Shown here: positions 31,018 to 41,380 of the stretch, in pieces | Layout of the letters: every line of letters begins with the position of its first letter | Position numbering within the stretch: the stretch's first letter is position 1 | Assembly: GCF_000026185.1 (NCBI RefSeq) | Contig: NC_010694.1 | Coordinates: forward strand, 1,116,001-1,180,000 | Origin: Erwinia tasmaniensis Et1/99 | GTDB lineage: Bacteria > Pseudomonadota > Gammaproteobacteria > Enterobacterales > Enterobacteriaceae | Reading direction: 5' to 3' | DNA: 64,000 nt | The notes under the pieces: model-generated | What the model saw: only the letters and a program-made list of their open reading frames with translations | What the model was told of the DNA's origin: nothing | Database searches by the model: none | Position numbers and translations under genes: made by a program

Positions 31018-32517
31018 ATGGTACCTGTGGTCGCGCTGGTCGGGCGTCCCAATGTGGGAAAATCCACCCTTTTCAACCGTTTAACGCGCACGCGAGATGC
31101 GTTGGTAGCGGATTTCCCCGGACTTACCCGAGACCGCAAATACGGTCGCGCTGAAATAGAAGGGCGTGAGTTTATTTGTATCGATACTGGCGGTATCGAC
31201 GGTAACGAAGAGGGCGTAGAAACCCGTATGGCGGAACAGTCACTGCTGGCGATTGAAGAAGCCGATGTGGTGCTGTTTATGGTCGATGCCCGCGCCGGGC
31301 TGATGCCAGCCGATACGGCTATTGCTAAACATTTGCGTTCTCGTCAGAAGCCTACCTTCCTGGTTGCCAACAAGACCGATGGCCTTGATGCGGATTCGGC
31401 GGTAGTGGATTTCTGGTCACTTGGGCTAGGAGAAATTCACCCGATTGCCGCTTCTCACGGGCGCGGCGTAACCAGCCTGCTGGAGCTGGTGCTGCTGCCG
31501 TGGATGGACGAAGTTGTGCCGCAACGCGAGCTGACGGAAGAAGAAGAAAACGCAGCCTACTGGGCTGAGCTGGCGGCGAAAGAAGCCAAAGTCAATGGCG
31601 AAGCGACGGCGGATGAAGAGGATGACTTCAATCCACTCGATCTGCCGATCAAGCTAGCCATCGTCGGTCGTCCTAACGTCGGCAAGTCAACCCTGACCAA
31701 CCGTATTCTCGGCGAAGATCGCGTGGTGGTGTTTGATATGCCGGGAACCACGCGTGACAGTATTTATATCCCGATGGAGCGTGACGGTCGCGAGTATATA
31801 CTGATCGATACCGCCGGGGTGCGTAAGCGCGGAAAAGTCACTGAAACTGTTGAGAAATTCTCGGTAATCAAAACGTTACAGGCGATTGAAGATGCCAACG
31901 TGGTGATGCTGGTTATCGACGCTCACGAAGGTATTTCCGATCAGGATCTTTCCCTCTTGGGCTTTATCCTTAACAGCGGGCGCTCACTGGTGATCGTAGT
32001 CAACAAGTGGGACGGTCTGTCACAGGAAGTGCGTGATGAAGTAAAAGAAGCGCTGGATTATCGTCTTGGCTTTATCGACTTTGCGCGTATTCACTTTATC
32101 TCTGCTCTGCACGGCAGCGGTGTGGGTAATCTGTTTGAGTCGGTGACCGAAGCGTACGACTGTTCAACGCGCCGCGTTAACACCTCGATGCTGACGCGCA
32201 TTATGCATATGGCCGCTGACGATCACCAGCCGCCTCTGGTACGCAGCCGCCGCGTGAAGTTGAAATATGCTCACGCCGGGGGATATAACCCGCCGATTGT
32301 GGTGATCCACGGTAATCAGGTCAAAGACCTGCCGGATTCTTACAAGCGCTATCTGATGAACTATTTCCGTCGTTCGCTGGATATTATGGGTACGCCGATC
32401 CGTATTCAGTTCAAAGAGGGTGATAACCCGTACGAAGGCAAACGTAACCTGCTGACGCCAAATCAGCAGCGCAAACGCCAACGTTTAATGAGTCATCTTA
32501 AAAAGAACAAACGTTGA
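31018..32517 (+). CDS. der: GTPase Der (EngA)
   Basis: A 499-residue tandem-GTPase needed for 50S ribosome maturation. Two complete G domains: [15 protein letters not shown] with DTGGI and NKTD in the first, [15 protein letters not shown] with DTAGV and NKWD in the second, joined by an acidic linker ([12 protein letters not shown]), and a C-terminal KH-like RNA-binding domain. The C-terminus is basic ([17 protein letters not shown]). Confidence 0.98.
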   Translation: MVPVVALVGRPNVGKSTLFNRLTRTRDALVADFPGLTRDRKYGRAEIEGREFICIDTGGIDGNEEGVETRMAEQSLLAIEEADVVLFMVDARAGLMPADTAIAKHLRSRQKPTFLVANKTDGLDADSAVVDFWSLGLGEIHPIAASHGRGVTSLLELVLLPWMDEVVPQRELTEEEENAAYWAELAAKEAKVNGEATADEEDDFNPLDLPIKLAIVGRPNVGKSTLTNRILGEDRVVVFDMPGTTRDSIYIPMERDGREYILIDTAGVRKRGKVTETVEKFSVIKTLQAIEDANVVMLVIDAHEGISDQDLSLLGFILNSGRSLVIVVNKWDGLSQEVRDEVKEALDYRLGFIDFARIHFISALHGSGVGNLFESVTEAYDCSTRRVNTSMLTRIMHMAADDHQPPLVRSRRVKLKYAHAGGYNPPIVVIHGNQVKDLPDSYKRYLMNYFRRSLDIMGTPIRIQFKEGDNPYEGKRNLLTPNQQRKRQRLMSHLKKNKR

Positions 32518-32523
32518 TACCAA

Positions 32524-32550
32524 AGGGGGCCTGATGGCCCCCTCTGTTTT
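32524..32550 (+). terminator. Terminator of der
   Basis: AGGGGGCC (32524-32531) and GGCCCCCT (32536-32543) form a perfect 8-bp stem with a TGAT loop, then CTGTTTT. Confidence 0.8.
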
Positions 32551-33049
32551 CTGCTGATGGCAGCTCCCGCTGGTCAGGTTTTTAGCCTGTTGTCACCTCG
32601 TCAGCGCTTCTTCATCGCCCGCCGCGCAGCCTCTTTGCGCCAAAAAATCCAATGCCTCCCGCAACGTCACGGCCTTTTCGTCCCCGGCTGACGGGCCCTG
32701 TGCACAAAATGACGCTGTAGAGTTAACCTGAATTTTTTACAAACCATCAAACTCTCTGTACCGCTCGCCTTCACCTTTTTTACGCATCATACCAGTATCG
32801 GCGTCTGGCTCTGTGTTGATCAATTTGTGCCAAAGCCAGGCTAAACGTTATCAATGGTGAGCAAGTTGTTAATTTAATGTTTTGGCATTACGAACCTGAT
32901 GGTACAATTTTTTCGTTTGCTGGTATGGCTGCTTACGCTGCGCGTGGCGGCCTGCTTAAGCAAAAAGGAGGGTGCTACAGCCCCGCGTCAGGTTCAATCA
33001 GATAAGGCTTTATGTGAGTCCGCCTTATTATCTCCAGGAGTATTTTTGT
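32551..33049. other. der-gcd intergenic region with a 47-codon open remnant
   Basis: 499 bp with no convincing gene. On the minus strand, 32593-32736 is open for 47 codons and would encode a plausible protein tail (ending TLREALDFLAQRGCAAGDEE), but it has no ATG or ribosome-binding site and stops sharply at both ends. It may be a decayed gene end. The E. coli gene yfgJ, which lies downstream of der, is not present. The right end holds the gcd leader. Confidence 0.5.
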
Positions 33050-35479
33050 ATGCCTAAAATGCGCGCCGGATCGTCTAAATGGCTGGGCTTAGGGTGTTTC
33101 GTGTTGGGTGTTCTGTTACTGGCAACCGGTCTTTACTTTGTGATCGGCGGTAGCAAGCTGGTATCACTCGGCGGCAGCGGGTATTTCGTCATTGCCGGTA
33201 TCTTCACCGTGCTATCCGCCGTCCAGTTTTTCCGCCGCCGTTCTTCCGCGGTTGTCATTTATGCCCTGGTGTTTATCGGCTCAGTTATTTGGGCCGTACA
33301 GGATGCTGGCCTCGACTTTTGGCCGCTGGTTTCTCGCCTGATGTTCCCCGCTGGCATGCTGCTGCTTGCGCTACTGACCTATCCATCTCTACGTCAGCGC
33401 GAAGCGCGTAGCGCTCATGCCAAAGCGGCCTATGGACTGAGCGGCGTTACGCTTCTGGGTCTGCTGGCTACCGCCTACGGGATGTTCCAGCCGCACCCGA
33501 CCGTGGCTTCTGACGGCCAGGAACTTCCGCTGGTTGCGGTTGATAAGTCTGTCGAGCAGAAAAATTGGGATAACTACGGGAATAACGCTGCCGGAAGCCG
33601 CTTTGTGGCGCTGGATCAGATAACCCGTGATAACGTCAAGAATTTGAAGCCGGTATGGACCTATCACACTGGCGATATCCCCGAAAGCCCGACGGGTAAC
33701 GGCGCTGAGGATCAGCAGACCCCGTTGCAGGTCGGCGATCGGGTGTTCCTCTGCACCCCGCACAATAACGTGATTGCGCTGGACGCAGACAGCGGTAAGC
33801 AGATCTGGAAAACAGAAGTCAACGCTCAGTCTCAGGTATGGAACCGCTGCCGTGGGCTAGCCTATTTTGATGCCAATAAACCGCTGCAACAGCCTTCGGT
33901 GCCTGACTCTACGCCAGTTATGCCCGTGACGCTGGTCGCGGGGGACAGCTGCCAACGCCGTATTCTGATGAACACTATCGATGCGCGTCTGGTGGCGATC
34001 AATGCCGATAATGGCGAGCTGTGCCAGCACTTCGGCAACAAAGGTTTTGTTGATCTGAAAGCCGGTCTGGGCGAAGCCAGCGATCCTAAATATCAGTTGA
34101 CCTCTGCTCCGACCCTCGCCGGTACGACCGTGGTGGTAGGCGGCCGCGTAGCGGACAACGTGCAGACCGATATGCCGGGCGGCGTGCTGCGTGGTTTTGA
34201 TGTCGTCAGCGGTGCCTTGCGCTGGGCGTTTGATCCCGGTAACAAGGAGCCTAACGCTTCTCTGAAGGACGGAAAAAACTTTGTTCGCAGCACGCCGAAT
34301 TCATGGGCGCCGATGTCTTACGATGCGGCCATGAACACCGTCTTTTTGCCGATGGGCAGCTCTTCAGTCGATCTGTGGGGGGCCAACCGTAACGCGCTTG
34401 ACCACAGGTATGGGGCTTCCATTCTCGCGCTGGATGCCACCAGCGGTAAAGAGAAATGGGTGTATCAGACCGTGCATAACGATTTATGGGATTTCGACAT
34501 TCCGATGCAGCCAAGCCTGATCGACTTCCCGCAAAAAGATGGCAGCACTAAACCAGCGGTGGTGTTTGGCACCAAAGCCGGACAAATTTACGTGCTGGAT
34601 CGTCTGACCGGCCGGCCGCTGACCGAAGTGAAGGAAGTGCCGGTTAAGCGCGGCAATATTCCCAACGAACAGTATACGCCAACCCAGCCGAAATCCGTCG
34701 GGATGCCGCAGATTGGCGCGCAAACTCTGAAAGAGTCGGATATGTGGGGAGCCACGCCGTTTGACCAGCTAGCCTGCCGTATCGGCTTTAAATCGATGCG
34801 CTACGATGGCCTGTATACCGTTCCGGGTACGGACGTCTCTCTCAGCTTCCCAGGATCGCTGGGCGGTATGAACTGGGGCAGCCTGTCGACCGATCCGCAT
34901 AATCATTACATCTTCGCCAACGATATGCGTCTTGGCCTGTGGGTGCAGATGCTGCCAGCAAAAGCCGATGCAAAAGCCGGCAATGGCGGCGAGTCGGTGA
35001 ATACCGGGATGGGAGCGGTGCCGCTAAAAGGCACGCCGTATGCGGTAAACAAAAACCGCTTTATGTCTCCGCTGGGTATCCCTTGCCAGAAACCGCCGTT
35101 CGGCACGCTTTCCGCAATCGATTTGAAAACGCAGAAAATCGTATGGCAGGTTCCGGTAGGGACAGTGCAGGATACCGGGCCGTTTGGCATTAAAATGCGC
35201 ATGAAGATGCCGGTCGGCATGCCAACGCTGGGCGGTACGCTCGCCACGCAGGGTGGCCTGGTGTTTATCGCCGGAACTCAGGATTATTATCTGCGCGCTT
35301 TCGATACCTCAACCGGTAAAGAGGTGTGGAAAGCCCGTCTTCCGGTTGGAAGCCAGGGCGGGCCGATGAGCTACAAATCACCGAAAACCGGTAGGCAGTA
35401 CATCCTGATTTCTGCGGGCGGGGCGCGTCAGTCGCCGGATCGCGGTGATTACGTGATCGCCTACGCGCTGGATAAATAG
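33050..35479 (+). CDS. gcd: Membrane-bound PQQ-dependent glucose dehydrogenase
   Basis: An 809-residue quinoprotein (E. coli Gcd 796). Five hydrophobic N-terminal segments within about residues 1-145 anchor it and bind ubiquinone; the rest is a periplasmic eight-bladed propeller with PQQ. Catalytic-site motifs: VFLCTPHNNVIALD (His equivalent to E. coli His262) and HNDLWDFD (Asp478, equivalent to Asp466). It oxidises glucose to gluconate in the periplasm and passes electrons to the respiratory chain, and in plant-associated bacteria it also solubilises phosphate by acidification. The ATG at 33050 has CAGGAG upstream. Location next to der differs from E. coli. Confidence 0.95.
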   Translation: MPKMRAGSSKWLGLGCFVLGVLLLATGLYFVIGGSKLVSLGGSGYFVIAGIFTVLSAVQFFRRRSSAVVIYALVFIGSVIWAVQDAGLDFWPLVSRLMFPAGMLLLALLTYPSLRQREARSAHAKAAYGLSGVTLLGLLATAYGMFQPHPTVASDGQELPLVAVDKSVEQKNWDNYGNNAAGSRFVALDQITRDNVKNLKPVWTYHTGDIPESPTGNGAEDQQTPLQVGDRVFLCTPHNNVIALDADSGKQIWKTEVNAQSQVWNRCRGLAYFDANKPLQQPSVPDSTPVMPVTLVAGDSCQRRILMNTIDARLVAINADNGELCQHFGNKGFVDLKAGLGEASDPKYQLTSAPTLAGTTVVVGGRVADNVQTDMPGGVLRGFDVVSGALRWAFDPGNKEPNASLKDGKNFVRSTPNSWAPMSYDAAMNTVFLPMGSSSVDLWGANRNALDHRYGASILALDATSGKEKWVYQTVHNDLWDFDIPMQPSLIDFPQKDGSTKPAVVFGTKAGQIYVLDRLTGRPLTEVKEVPVKRGNIPNEQYTPTQPKSVGMPQIGAQTLKESDMWGATPFDQLACRIGFKSMRYDGLYTVPGTDVSLSFPGSLGGMNWGSLSTDPHNHYIFANDMRLGLWVQMLPAKADAKAGNGGESVNTGMGAVPLKGTPYAVNKNRFMSPLGIPCQKPPFGTLSAIDLKTQKIVWQVPVGTVQDTGPFGIKMRMKMPVGMPTLGGTLATQGGLVFIAGTQDYYLRAFDTSTGKEVWKARLPVGSQGGPMSYKSPKTGRQYILISAGGARQSPDRGDYVIAYALDK

Positions 35480-35500
35480 TTAAGGTGACGGTATTAACTC

Positions 35501-35531
35501 TACCCCTTCAGCAGTGAAGGGGTATTTTTTT
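35501..35531 (+). terminator. Terminator of gcd
   Basis: TACCCCTTCA (35501-35510) and TGAAGGGGTA (35515-35524) form a perfect 10-bp stem with a GCAG loop and seven T. Confidence 0.93.
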
Positions 35532-35688
35532 GCCTGCTAAACGTCACGTTGGGGGCCAGCTTCACTGCTGTGGAAATGGGAGCACGACAGTGCTCCGGCG
35601 TCCGCAGGGGACATCAGGCTCTTTTTTTAACAATAAATGTCAGACAGGTAGTCGCCGCCTCAGCCGAAAATAGTGGGCGGCGCGACAA

Positions 35689-37059
35689 TCAGGTGCTGCG
35701 CCTGCGTGTTTTTTTCAGCGGGGTGATGGCGGTGACTTCACTTTCTATCCAGCCATCGTCGAGACGGGTCTTCAGCGTGTCACCCTGATGCAGCTGTCCG
35801 GTTTTTTTAACTACCTGACCCTCGGCGGTGCTGGTAACGCTGAAGCCGCGTGCCAGCGTAGCCAGCGGGCTGACGCCCTCCAGCCTGGCGGCAAGCTGAC
35901 CAAAGTGCTGTTTTCCTGTGCCAAGCCGTTGCTGCATCGCCTGCCGTAGCCTGTATTGCCACTGTTGTAACTGCTGGCTTGCCCGTTCAATACGCATCTC
36001 CGGGCGGAAAGCGTTGAGGCGCTGGCCGAGTTGCTCCTGGCGACGCGTGGCCTGGCGCAGATGCTGTTGCAGCGCGTCGTCCAGTCGGCGCTGTACTTTC
36101 ATTAACGCGGTTTGTTGACGCGCCAGCCTCAGCTGCGGATGCTGCTGCTGTAAACGGTGCTGCAGGCGGGTAAACGTGCTCTGCTGTCGCGCGAGGTAAT
36201 AATCCATCGCCATTTCCATACGCTGCTGCTGCTGCTGTAGCTGGCGCAGCCGCTCAATCTGATCGCGGCTGACCAGCTCGGCGGCGGCGGAAGGCGTTGG
36301 GGCGCGCAGGTCGGCAACAAAATCGGCAATGGTGACGTCGGTTTCATGACCCACCGCGCTGACAATCGGTATACGACTGGCAAAAATCGCCCGCGCCACG
36401 CGCTCATCGTTAAAGCTCCACAAATCTTCCAGCGAGCCGCCGCCGCGACCGACGATCAGCACATCGCACTCCTTACGGGCGTTGGCCAGCTCAATGGCGC
36501 GTACGATGCCTGTAGGCGCTTCTGCGCCCTGCACAGGAGTGGGGTAGATCACCACGGGCAGAGAAGGGTCACGGCGTTGTAACACGCGTAACACGTCGTG
36601 TAACGCAGCGCCGCTGGAGGAGGTGATCACCCCGACCTGACGCGCCGGATCTGGCAATGGCTGTTTATGCGCCTGTTCAAATAGCCCTTCTGCCATAAGG
36701 CGCTGCTTCAGCTGGTCAAACTGCTGCTGTAACAGGCCGTCCCCGGCAGGCTGCATGCTTTCGGCGATCAGCTGATAGTCACCGCGCGGTTCATACAGGG
36801 TGATGGTGGCGCGCACCAGCACCTGCTGGCCATTTTGCGGGCGGAAGGTGACGCGGCGGTTGCCGTTGCGAAACATCGCGCAGCGAACCTGAGCCGTGTC
36901 GTCTTTCAGCGTAAAGTACCAGTGGCCGGAAGAGGGCTGGGAGAAATTAGAGATCTCCGCGCTCAGCCAGACCTGGCCCATTTCCATCTCCAGCAGCTTG
37001 CGCACTGTGCTATTAAGACGGCTCACGGTAAAAATATTGGTGCCTGGCGGTTGCGACAT
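35689..37059 (-). CDS. xseA: Exodeoxyribonuclease VII large subunit
   Basis: 456 residues (E. coli 456). An N-terminal OB-fold ([30 protein letters not shown]), the catalytic core with [16 protein letters not shown] and [16 protein letters not shown] and [24 protein letters not shown], then a long Gln/Arg-rich coiled coil (about 275-400) and a C-terminal segment that binds the small subunit XseB. It degrades single-stranded DNA into acid-insoluble fragments. Divergent from guaB, as in E. coli. Confidence 0.97.
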   Translation of the reverse strand: MSQPPGTNIFTVSRLNSTVRKLLEMEMGQVWLSAEISNFSQPSSGHWYFTLKDDTAQVRCAMFRNGNRRVTFRPQNGQQVLVRATITLYEPRGDYQLIAESMQPAGDGLLQQQFDQLKQRLMAEGLFEQAHKQPLPDPARQVGVITSSSGAALHDVLRVLQRRDPSLPVVIYPTPVQGAEAPTGIVRAIELANARKECDVLIVGRGGGSLEDLWSFNDERVARAIFASRIPIVSAVGHETDVTIADFVADLRAPTPSAAAELVSRDQIERLRQLQQQQQRMEMAMDYYLARQQSTFTRLQHRLQQQHPQLRLARQQTALMKVQRRLDDALQQHLRQATRRQEQLGQRLNAFRPEMRIERASQQLQQWQYRLRQAMQQRLGTGKQHFGQLAARLEGVSPLATLARGFSVTSTAEGQVVKKTGQLHQGDTLKTRLDDGWIESEVTAITPLKKTRRRST

Positions 37060-37151
37060 GTGATGAAGATCAAACTTTAAATCAGCGGGTTAATCCATTG
37101 ATACTACATCCCTGGTTCAGGGGATCAAGAGTTTTAAGTAAATAATGCTGG

Positions 37152-37177
37152 AGGCAATCGATTCCGGCCTGTATAAT
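37152..37177 (+). promoter_or_regulatory. guaB promoter with PurR-like box
   Basis: TATAAT at 37172-37177 is the -10; AGGCAATCGATTCCGG at 37152-37167 matches the PUR box at 11 of 16 positions, including the GCAA and CG core, and lies in the -35/-10 region. E. coli guaBA is likewise PurR-repressed. Confidence 0.6.
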
Positions 37178-37229
37178 GCCGCGGCAATATTTTACAAGTT
37201 CTCATTCACCCTGAGGTTGAGATATTGCC

Positions 37230-38696
37230 ATGCTAAGAATCGCTAAAGAAGCCCTGACATTCGACGACGTTCTGCTCGTTCCTGCTCACTCCACGGTGCT
37301 GCCAAACACCGCCGACCTCAGCACTAAGCTCACTAAAACTATCCGTCTGAACATTCCCATGCTGTCTGCTGCTATGGACACCGTGACCGAAGCGGGTCTG
37401 GCCATTGCGCTGGCGCAGGAAGGCGGTCTGGGCTTTATTCACAAAAATATGTCCATTGAGCGCCAGGCGGAAGAAGTTCGCCGGGTGAAGAAGCATGAAA
37501 GTGGCGTGGTCACCGATCCGCAGACCGTGCTGCCCACCACCGCACTAAGCGAAGTGAAAGCATTGACCGAACGTAACGGCTTTGCCGGTTACCCGGTGGT
37601 CAACGGCGAAAACGAACTGGTCGGTATTATTACCGGACGTGACGTTCGCTTTGTCACCGACCTGAGCCTGCCGGTTTCCGCGGTGATGACACCTAAAGAG
37701 CGCCTTGTAACGGTGAAAGAAGGTGAGGCGCGCGAAGTGGTGCTGCATAAAATGCACGAAAAACGCGTGGAAAAAGCGCTGGTGGTGGACGACAGTTTCC
37801 ATCTGCTGGGCATGATCACCGTCAAAGACTTCCAGAAAGCGGAACGTAAACCTCTCGCCTGTAAAGATGAGCACGGCCGCCTGCGCGTTGGTGCTGCCGT
37901 TGGTGCGGGCGCTGGCAATGAAGAGCGCGTCGACGCGCTGGTTGCTGCTGGCGTAGATGTGCTGCTGATCGACTCCTCTCACGGTCATTCTGAAGGCGTT
38001 CTGCAACGCATCCGTGAAACCCGTGCTAAATATCCCGATCTGCAAATCGTTGGCGGCAACGTGGCGACCGGCGCTGGCGCGCTGGCGCTGGCGGAAGCAG
38101 GAGTCAGTGCGGTCAAAGTCGGTATCGGCCCTGGCTCAATCTGTACTACCCGTATTGTTACCGGCGTGGGCGTACCGCAGATCACCGCCGTTTCTGACGC
38201 CGTTGCCGCGCTGGAAGGCACCGGTATCCCGGTTATCGCTGATGGCGGCATCCGCTTCTCTGGCGACATTGCTAAGGCGATCGCCGCCGGTGCTGCGGTG
38301 GTGATGGTCGGCTCCATGCTGGCAGGCACAGAAGAGTCACCGGGCGAAATTGAGCTGTACCAGGGGCGTTCATTTAAGTCTTACCGTGGTATGGGCTCCC
38401 TGGGCGCGATGTCGAAAGGCTCTTCCGATCGTTATTTCCAGACCGACAATGCGGCGGACAAACTGGTGCCGGAAGGTATCGAAGGTCGCGTGGCGTACAA
38501 AGGCCGTCTGAAAGAGATCGTGCATCAGCAGATGGGCGGCCTGCGCTCCTGTATGGGTCTGACCGGCTGTGCTACTATCGACGAGCTGCGCACCAAAGCG
38601 GAATTCGTGCGCATCAGCGGTGCCGGTATTTCGGAAAGCCACGTTCACGACGTCACCATTACCAAAGAGTCGCCGAACTACCGTATGGGTTCCTGA
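37230..38696 (+). CDS. guaB: Inosine-5'-monophosphate dehydrogenase
   Basis: 488 residues. It oxidises IMP to XMP with NAD, the committed step to GMP. Catalytic Cys305 in GPGSICTTR; two CBS domains (Bateman module, about 93-205) interrupt the barrel; flap motif GMGSLGAMS. Upstream PurR-like box. It is followed after 81 bp by guaA. Confidence 0.99.
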   Translation: MLRIAKEALTFDDVLLVPAHSTVLPNTADLSTKLTKTIRLNIPMLSAAMDTVTEAGLAIALAQEGGLGFIHKNMSIERQAEEVRRVKKHESGVVTDPQTVLPTTALSEVKALTERNGFAGYPVVNGENELVGIITGRDVRFVTDLSLPVSAVMTPKERLVTVKEGEAREVVLHKMHEKRVEKALVVDDSFHLLGMITVKDFQKAERKPLACKDEHGRLRVGAAVGAGAGNEERVDALVAAGVDVLLIDSSHGHSEGVLQRIRETRAKYPDLQIVGGNVATGAGALALAEAGVSAVKVGIGPGSICTTRIVTGVGVPQITAVSDAVAALEGTGIPVIADGGIRFSGDIAKAIAAGAAVVMVGSMLAGTEESPGEIELYQGRSFKSYRGMGSLGAMSKGSSDRYFQTDNAADKLVPEGIEGRVAYKGRLKEIVHQQMGGLRSCMGLTGCATIDELRTKAEFVRISGAGISESHVHDVTITKESPNYRMGS

Positions 38697-38711
38697 TAAC
38701 CCAAGACTGCC

Positions 38712-38735
38712 CGCCCGGCCTGGCCGGGCGTTTTA
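38712..38735 (+). terminator. GC-rich hairpin between guaB and guaA
   Basis: CGCCCGGCC (38712-38720) and GGCCGGGCG (38722-38730) are reverse complements around a single T, followed by TTTT. It may attenuate guaA expression, since in E. coli guaBA is an operon. Confidence 0.6.
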
Positions 38736-38777
38736 CCCCATCCCGAATTTTGTATGACATCGCCCTGGAATAGCCCA

Positions 38778-40358
38778 ATGACGACGGAAAATATTCATAA
38801 ACATCGCATCCTGATCCTCGATTTCGGTTCACAGTACACCCAGCTGGTCGCACGCCGCGTGCGCGAGCTGGGCGTCTACTGCGAGCTGTGGGCGTGGGAC
38901 GTTACCGAAGAGCAGATCCGTGGGTTCAATCCTAACGGCATCATCCTCTCCGGCGGTCCGGAAAGCACCACCGAGCACGACAGCCCGCGTGCCCCGGACT
39001 ACGTGTTCAACGCCGGTGTACCGGTGCTGGGCGTGTGCTACGGCATGCAGACGATGGCGCTGCAGCTGGGCGGCAAGGTGGAAGGCTCCAGCGAGCGCGA
39101 GTTCGGCTATGCCCAGGTGGAAGTGAAAAACCAGAGCGCGCTGATCCGCGATATCGAAGATGCCATCAGCGCAGACGGCAAGCCGCTGCTGGACGTGTGG
39201 ATGAGCCACGGTGATAAAGTCACCGCCATCCCGTCTGATTTTGTCACCGTTGCCAGCACCGACACCTGTCCGTTTGCCATTATGGCTAACGAAGAGAAAC
39301 GTTTCTACGGCGTGCAGTTTCACCCAGAAGTGACGCATACCCGTCAGGGGCTGCGCCTGCTGGAGCGCTTCGTGCGCGATATCTGCCTGTGTGAAGCGCT
39401 GTGGACGCCTGCTAAGATCATCGAAGATGCCGTTGAACGTCTGCGCGAGCAGGTGGGTGACGACAAGGTGATCCTGGGCCTGTCCGGCGGCGTTGACTCA
39501 TCCGTTACCGCAATGCTGCTGCATCGCGCTATTGGCGACCGTCTGACCTGCGTGTTCGTTGATAACGGCCTGCTGCGCCTGAATGAGGCGGAGCAGGTGA
39601 TGGAGATGTTCGGTGACCACTTCGGCCTGAATATTATCCACGTGGCGGCGGAAAACCGTTTCCTTGACGCGCTGGCCGGCACCGATGAACCGGAAGCCAA
39701 GCGCAAGATTATTGGGCGCGTCTTCGTTGAAGTATTCGATGAAGAAGCCACTAAGCTCAATGATGTGAAATGGCTGGCGCAGGGCACTATCTACCCTGAC
39801 GTGATCGAATCTGCCGCTTCGGCGACCGGTAAGGCACACGTGATTAAATCACACCATAACGTTGGCGGCCTGCCAAAAGAGATGAAGCTGGGTCTGGTTG
39901 AACCGCTGAAAGAGCTGTTCAAAGATGAAGTGCGCAAAATTGGTCTTGAGCTGGGCCTGCCGCACGCCATGCTGTTCCGTCACCCGTTCCCTGGACCAGG
40001 GCTGGGTGTGCGCGTACTGGGCGAAGTGAAAAAAGAGTACTGTGACCTGCTGCGCCGTGCCGATGCTATCTTTATTGAAGAGCTGCATAAAGCCGACCTG
40101 TATAACAAGGTCAGCCAGGCGTTCACCGTGTTCCTGCCGGTGCGTTCCGTAGGCGTGATGGGCGATGGCCGCAAGTACGACTGGGTCGTTTCCCTGCGTG
40201 CGGTAGAAACCATCGACTTTATGACCGCGCACTGGGCGCATCTGCCGTATGAGTTCCTCGGCCGCGTTTCAAACCGCATCATCAACGAAATCGACGGTAT
40301 TTCCCGCGTGGTTTACGATATCTCTGGAAAACCACCGGCGACTATTGAGTGGGAATGA
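38778..40358 (+). CDS. guaA: GMP synthase (glutamine-hydrolysing)
   Basis: 526 residues. N-terminal glutamine amidotransferase with Cys87 (GVCYGMQTM) and HPEVTHT; ATP-pyrophosphatase domain with P-loop [12 protein letters not shown]-terminal dimerisation domain ending PPATIEWE. Converts XMP to GMP. ATG at 38778 ([22 protein letters not shown]); an in-frame ATG 24 bp upstream is not conserved. The 3' end of guaA is a known integration target for genomic islands, and variable genes follow here. Confidence 0.98.
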   Translation: MTTENIHKHRILILDFGSQYTQLVARRVRELGVYCELWAWDVTEEQIRGFNPNGIILSGGPESTTEHDSPRAPDYVFNAGVPVLGVCYGMQTMALQLGGKVEGSSEREFGYAQVEVKNQSALIRDIEDAISADGKPLLDVWMSHGDKVTAIPSDFVTVASTDTCPFAIMANEEKRFYGVQFHPEVTHTRQGLRLLERFVRDICLCEALWTPAKIIEDAVERLREQVGDDKVILGLSGGVDSSVTAMLLHRAIGDRLTCVFVDNGLLRLNEAEQVMEMFGDHFGLNIIHVAAENRFLDALAGTDEPEAKRKIIGRVFVEVFDEEATKLNDVKWLAQGTIYPDVIESAASATGKAHVIKSHHNVGGLPKEMKLGLVEPLKELFKDEVRKIGLELGLPHAMLFRHPFPGPGLGVRVLGEVKKEYCDLLRRADAIFIEELHKADLYNKVSQAFTVFLPVRSVGVMGDGRKYDWVVSLRAVETIDFMTAHWAHLPYEFLGRVSNRIINEIDGISRVVYDISGKPPATIEWE

Positions 40359-40405
40359 TTTAACGTCTGGCTATAGCTGGCACGTTTAAGTAATAAAATA
40401 CCTCT

Positions 40406-40432
40406 AAGCCCGCGTAATTGCGGGCTTTTTTG
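40406..40432 (+). terminator. Terminator of guaBA
   Basis: AGCCCGC (40407-40413) with GCGGGCT (40420-40426), a 6-nt loop and six T. Confidence 0.88.
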
Positions 40433-40681
40433 TTTTTGTGTCTGGCATTTTCTGGCAGCGATTAGTAACGGGAAGCACGGTTTTTTTAATGGAATTGTTG
40501 ATGGTGTTATCATTTGTAACTTAATAAAAAATAGATATTTAAATGGTTTTGTCGCTGCCAGCATTGCTCACGCAGCTTCCCATGCCCTTAGCCCGTCGGT
40601 GAAAGAAACTTCGCTTCATGCTTCATGCTACCGCTCGATCGCAAATTTCTCTTGCTTTATTTGCTTGAGTAACACAGCATT
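40433..40681. other. A/T-rich leader region of the variable segment
   Basis: About 250 bp downstream of guaA with no gene. It is visibly A/T-richer than guaA and contains a short direct repeat (CTTCATG twice around 40616-40628). No integrase, no clear attachment-site duplicate of the guaA end, and no promoter that could be called with confidence. Confidence 0.5.
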
Positions 40682-40705
40682 GTCCCTAGTCCCGGGACTC
40701 GGGAC
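40682..40705. promoter_or_regulatory. 24-bp palindromic operator candidate
   Basis: Positions 40682-40705 form a palindrome with a single mismatched pair (40687/40700); the central 12 bp AGTCCCGGGACT are perfect. It ends 18 nt before the start codon of the winged-HTH gene, which suggests autoregulation of the three-gene cassette by that protein. The G/C-rich palindrome stands out in an A/T-rich surrounding. Confidence 0.7.
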
Positions 40706-40723
40706 GACGAGGTGGATTGGAGT

Positions 40724-41377
40724 ATGAAAGGTCAAGATGTTTTATTATTATTGAAGCTGGTATCGCTGCAACGTCAGGAAAAGCATCTAAACGGTGCCGA
40801 AAATTTAAGGCCGCGGCCTGAGTTATGGCAGGACTGGGACATCACAGAAGAAGAAACGCTGAAGCAGAAAGGGATCATTGAATTTAGTGAGATTGAAGCT
40901 TACCGTGAGAGTCTTTATACCGTTCGTAGCTTGGAAAAAGCGACGGGCATAAGTAAAACACAAATAGCAGAGTCTGTTAAAAGATGCACGGATATTGGTC
41001 TGGCTAAGAAAGACCGTAAATATGGTGTGCCGAGAACTAATAAGAAATCCCTACTCGAATTTGTCATCTACGGGATAAAGTATGTCTTCCCCGTCAGAAT
41101 GGGAGAACTAACGCGTGGGATAGCCACCTCTTTTTCTGCTCCTGTGTTAAATGAAAAGCTGTTCAGTTCGGGTGAGTTAATCGCGGTCTGGCCTGATGAA
41201 AGAGCAAAAAGCAAAGGATTAAAAGTGATACCTTTATTTCATAGCGTTCCTTATGCTGTTCGGCAGGATGGTGATTTATATGCCATGCTTGCTCTGGTGG
41301 ATGCTATCAGGCTCGGAAATCAGCGTGAAGCGGGCTTAGCCGCAAATATGCTGGAAAATATGTTTACGGAGAGATGA
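40724..41377 (+). CDS. Winged-HTH protein of a putative defence/toxin-antitoxin cassette
   Basis: 217 residues. Residues about 1-100 look like a MarR-type winged helix (MKGQDVLLLLKL; SLEKATGISKTQIAESVKRC as recognition region; a basic wing, KKDRKYGVPRTNKKS). The C-terminal half (FVIYGIKYVFPVRMGELTRGIATSFSAP; VWPDERAKSKGLKVIPLFHSVPYAV; LYAMLALVDAIRLG) is a conserved unnamed domain that, from general knowledge, recurs next to nucleotidyltransferase genes. The layout (DNA-binding N-terminus plus partner domain, upstream palindrome, downstream NTase) parallels AbiEi-type antitoxins without obvious sequence similarity. ATG at 40724 chosen, with GAGG at 40709-40712; a GTG at 40712 is possible. Three nt separate it from the next gene. 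Confidence 0.75.
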   Translation: MKGQDVLLLLKLVSLQRQEKHLNGAENLRPRPELWQDWDITEEETLKQKGIIEFSEIEAYRESLYTVRSLEKATGISKTQIAESVKRCTDIGLAKKDRKYGVPRTNKKSLLEFVIYGIKYVFPVRMGELTRGIATSFSAPVLNEKLFSSGELIAVWPDERAKSKGLKVIPLFHSVPYAVRQDGDLYAMLALVDAIRLGNQREAGLAANMLENMFTER

Positions 41378-41380
41378 TCC

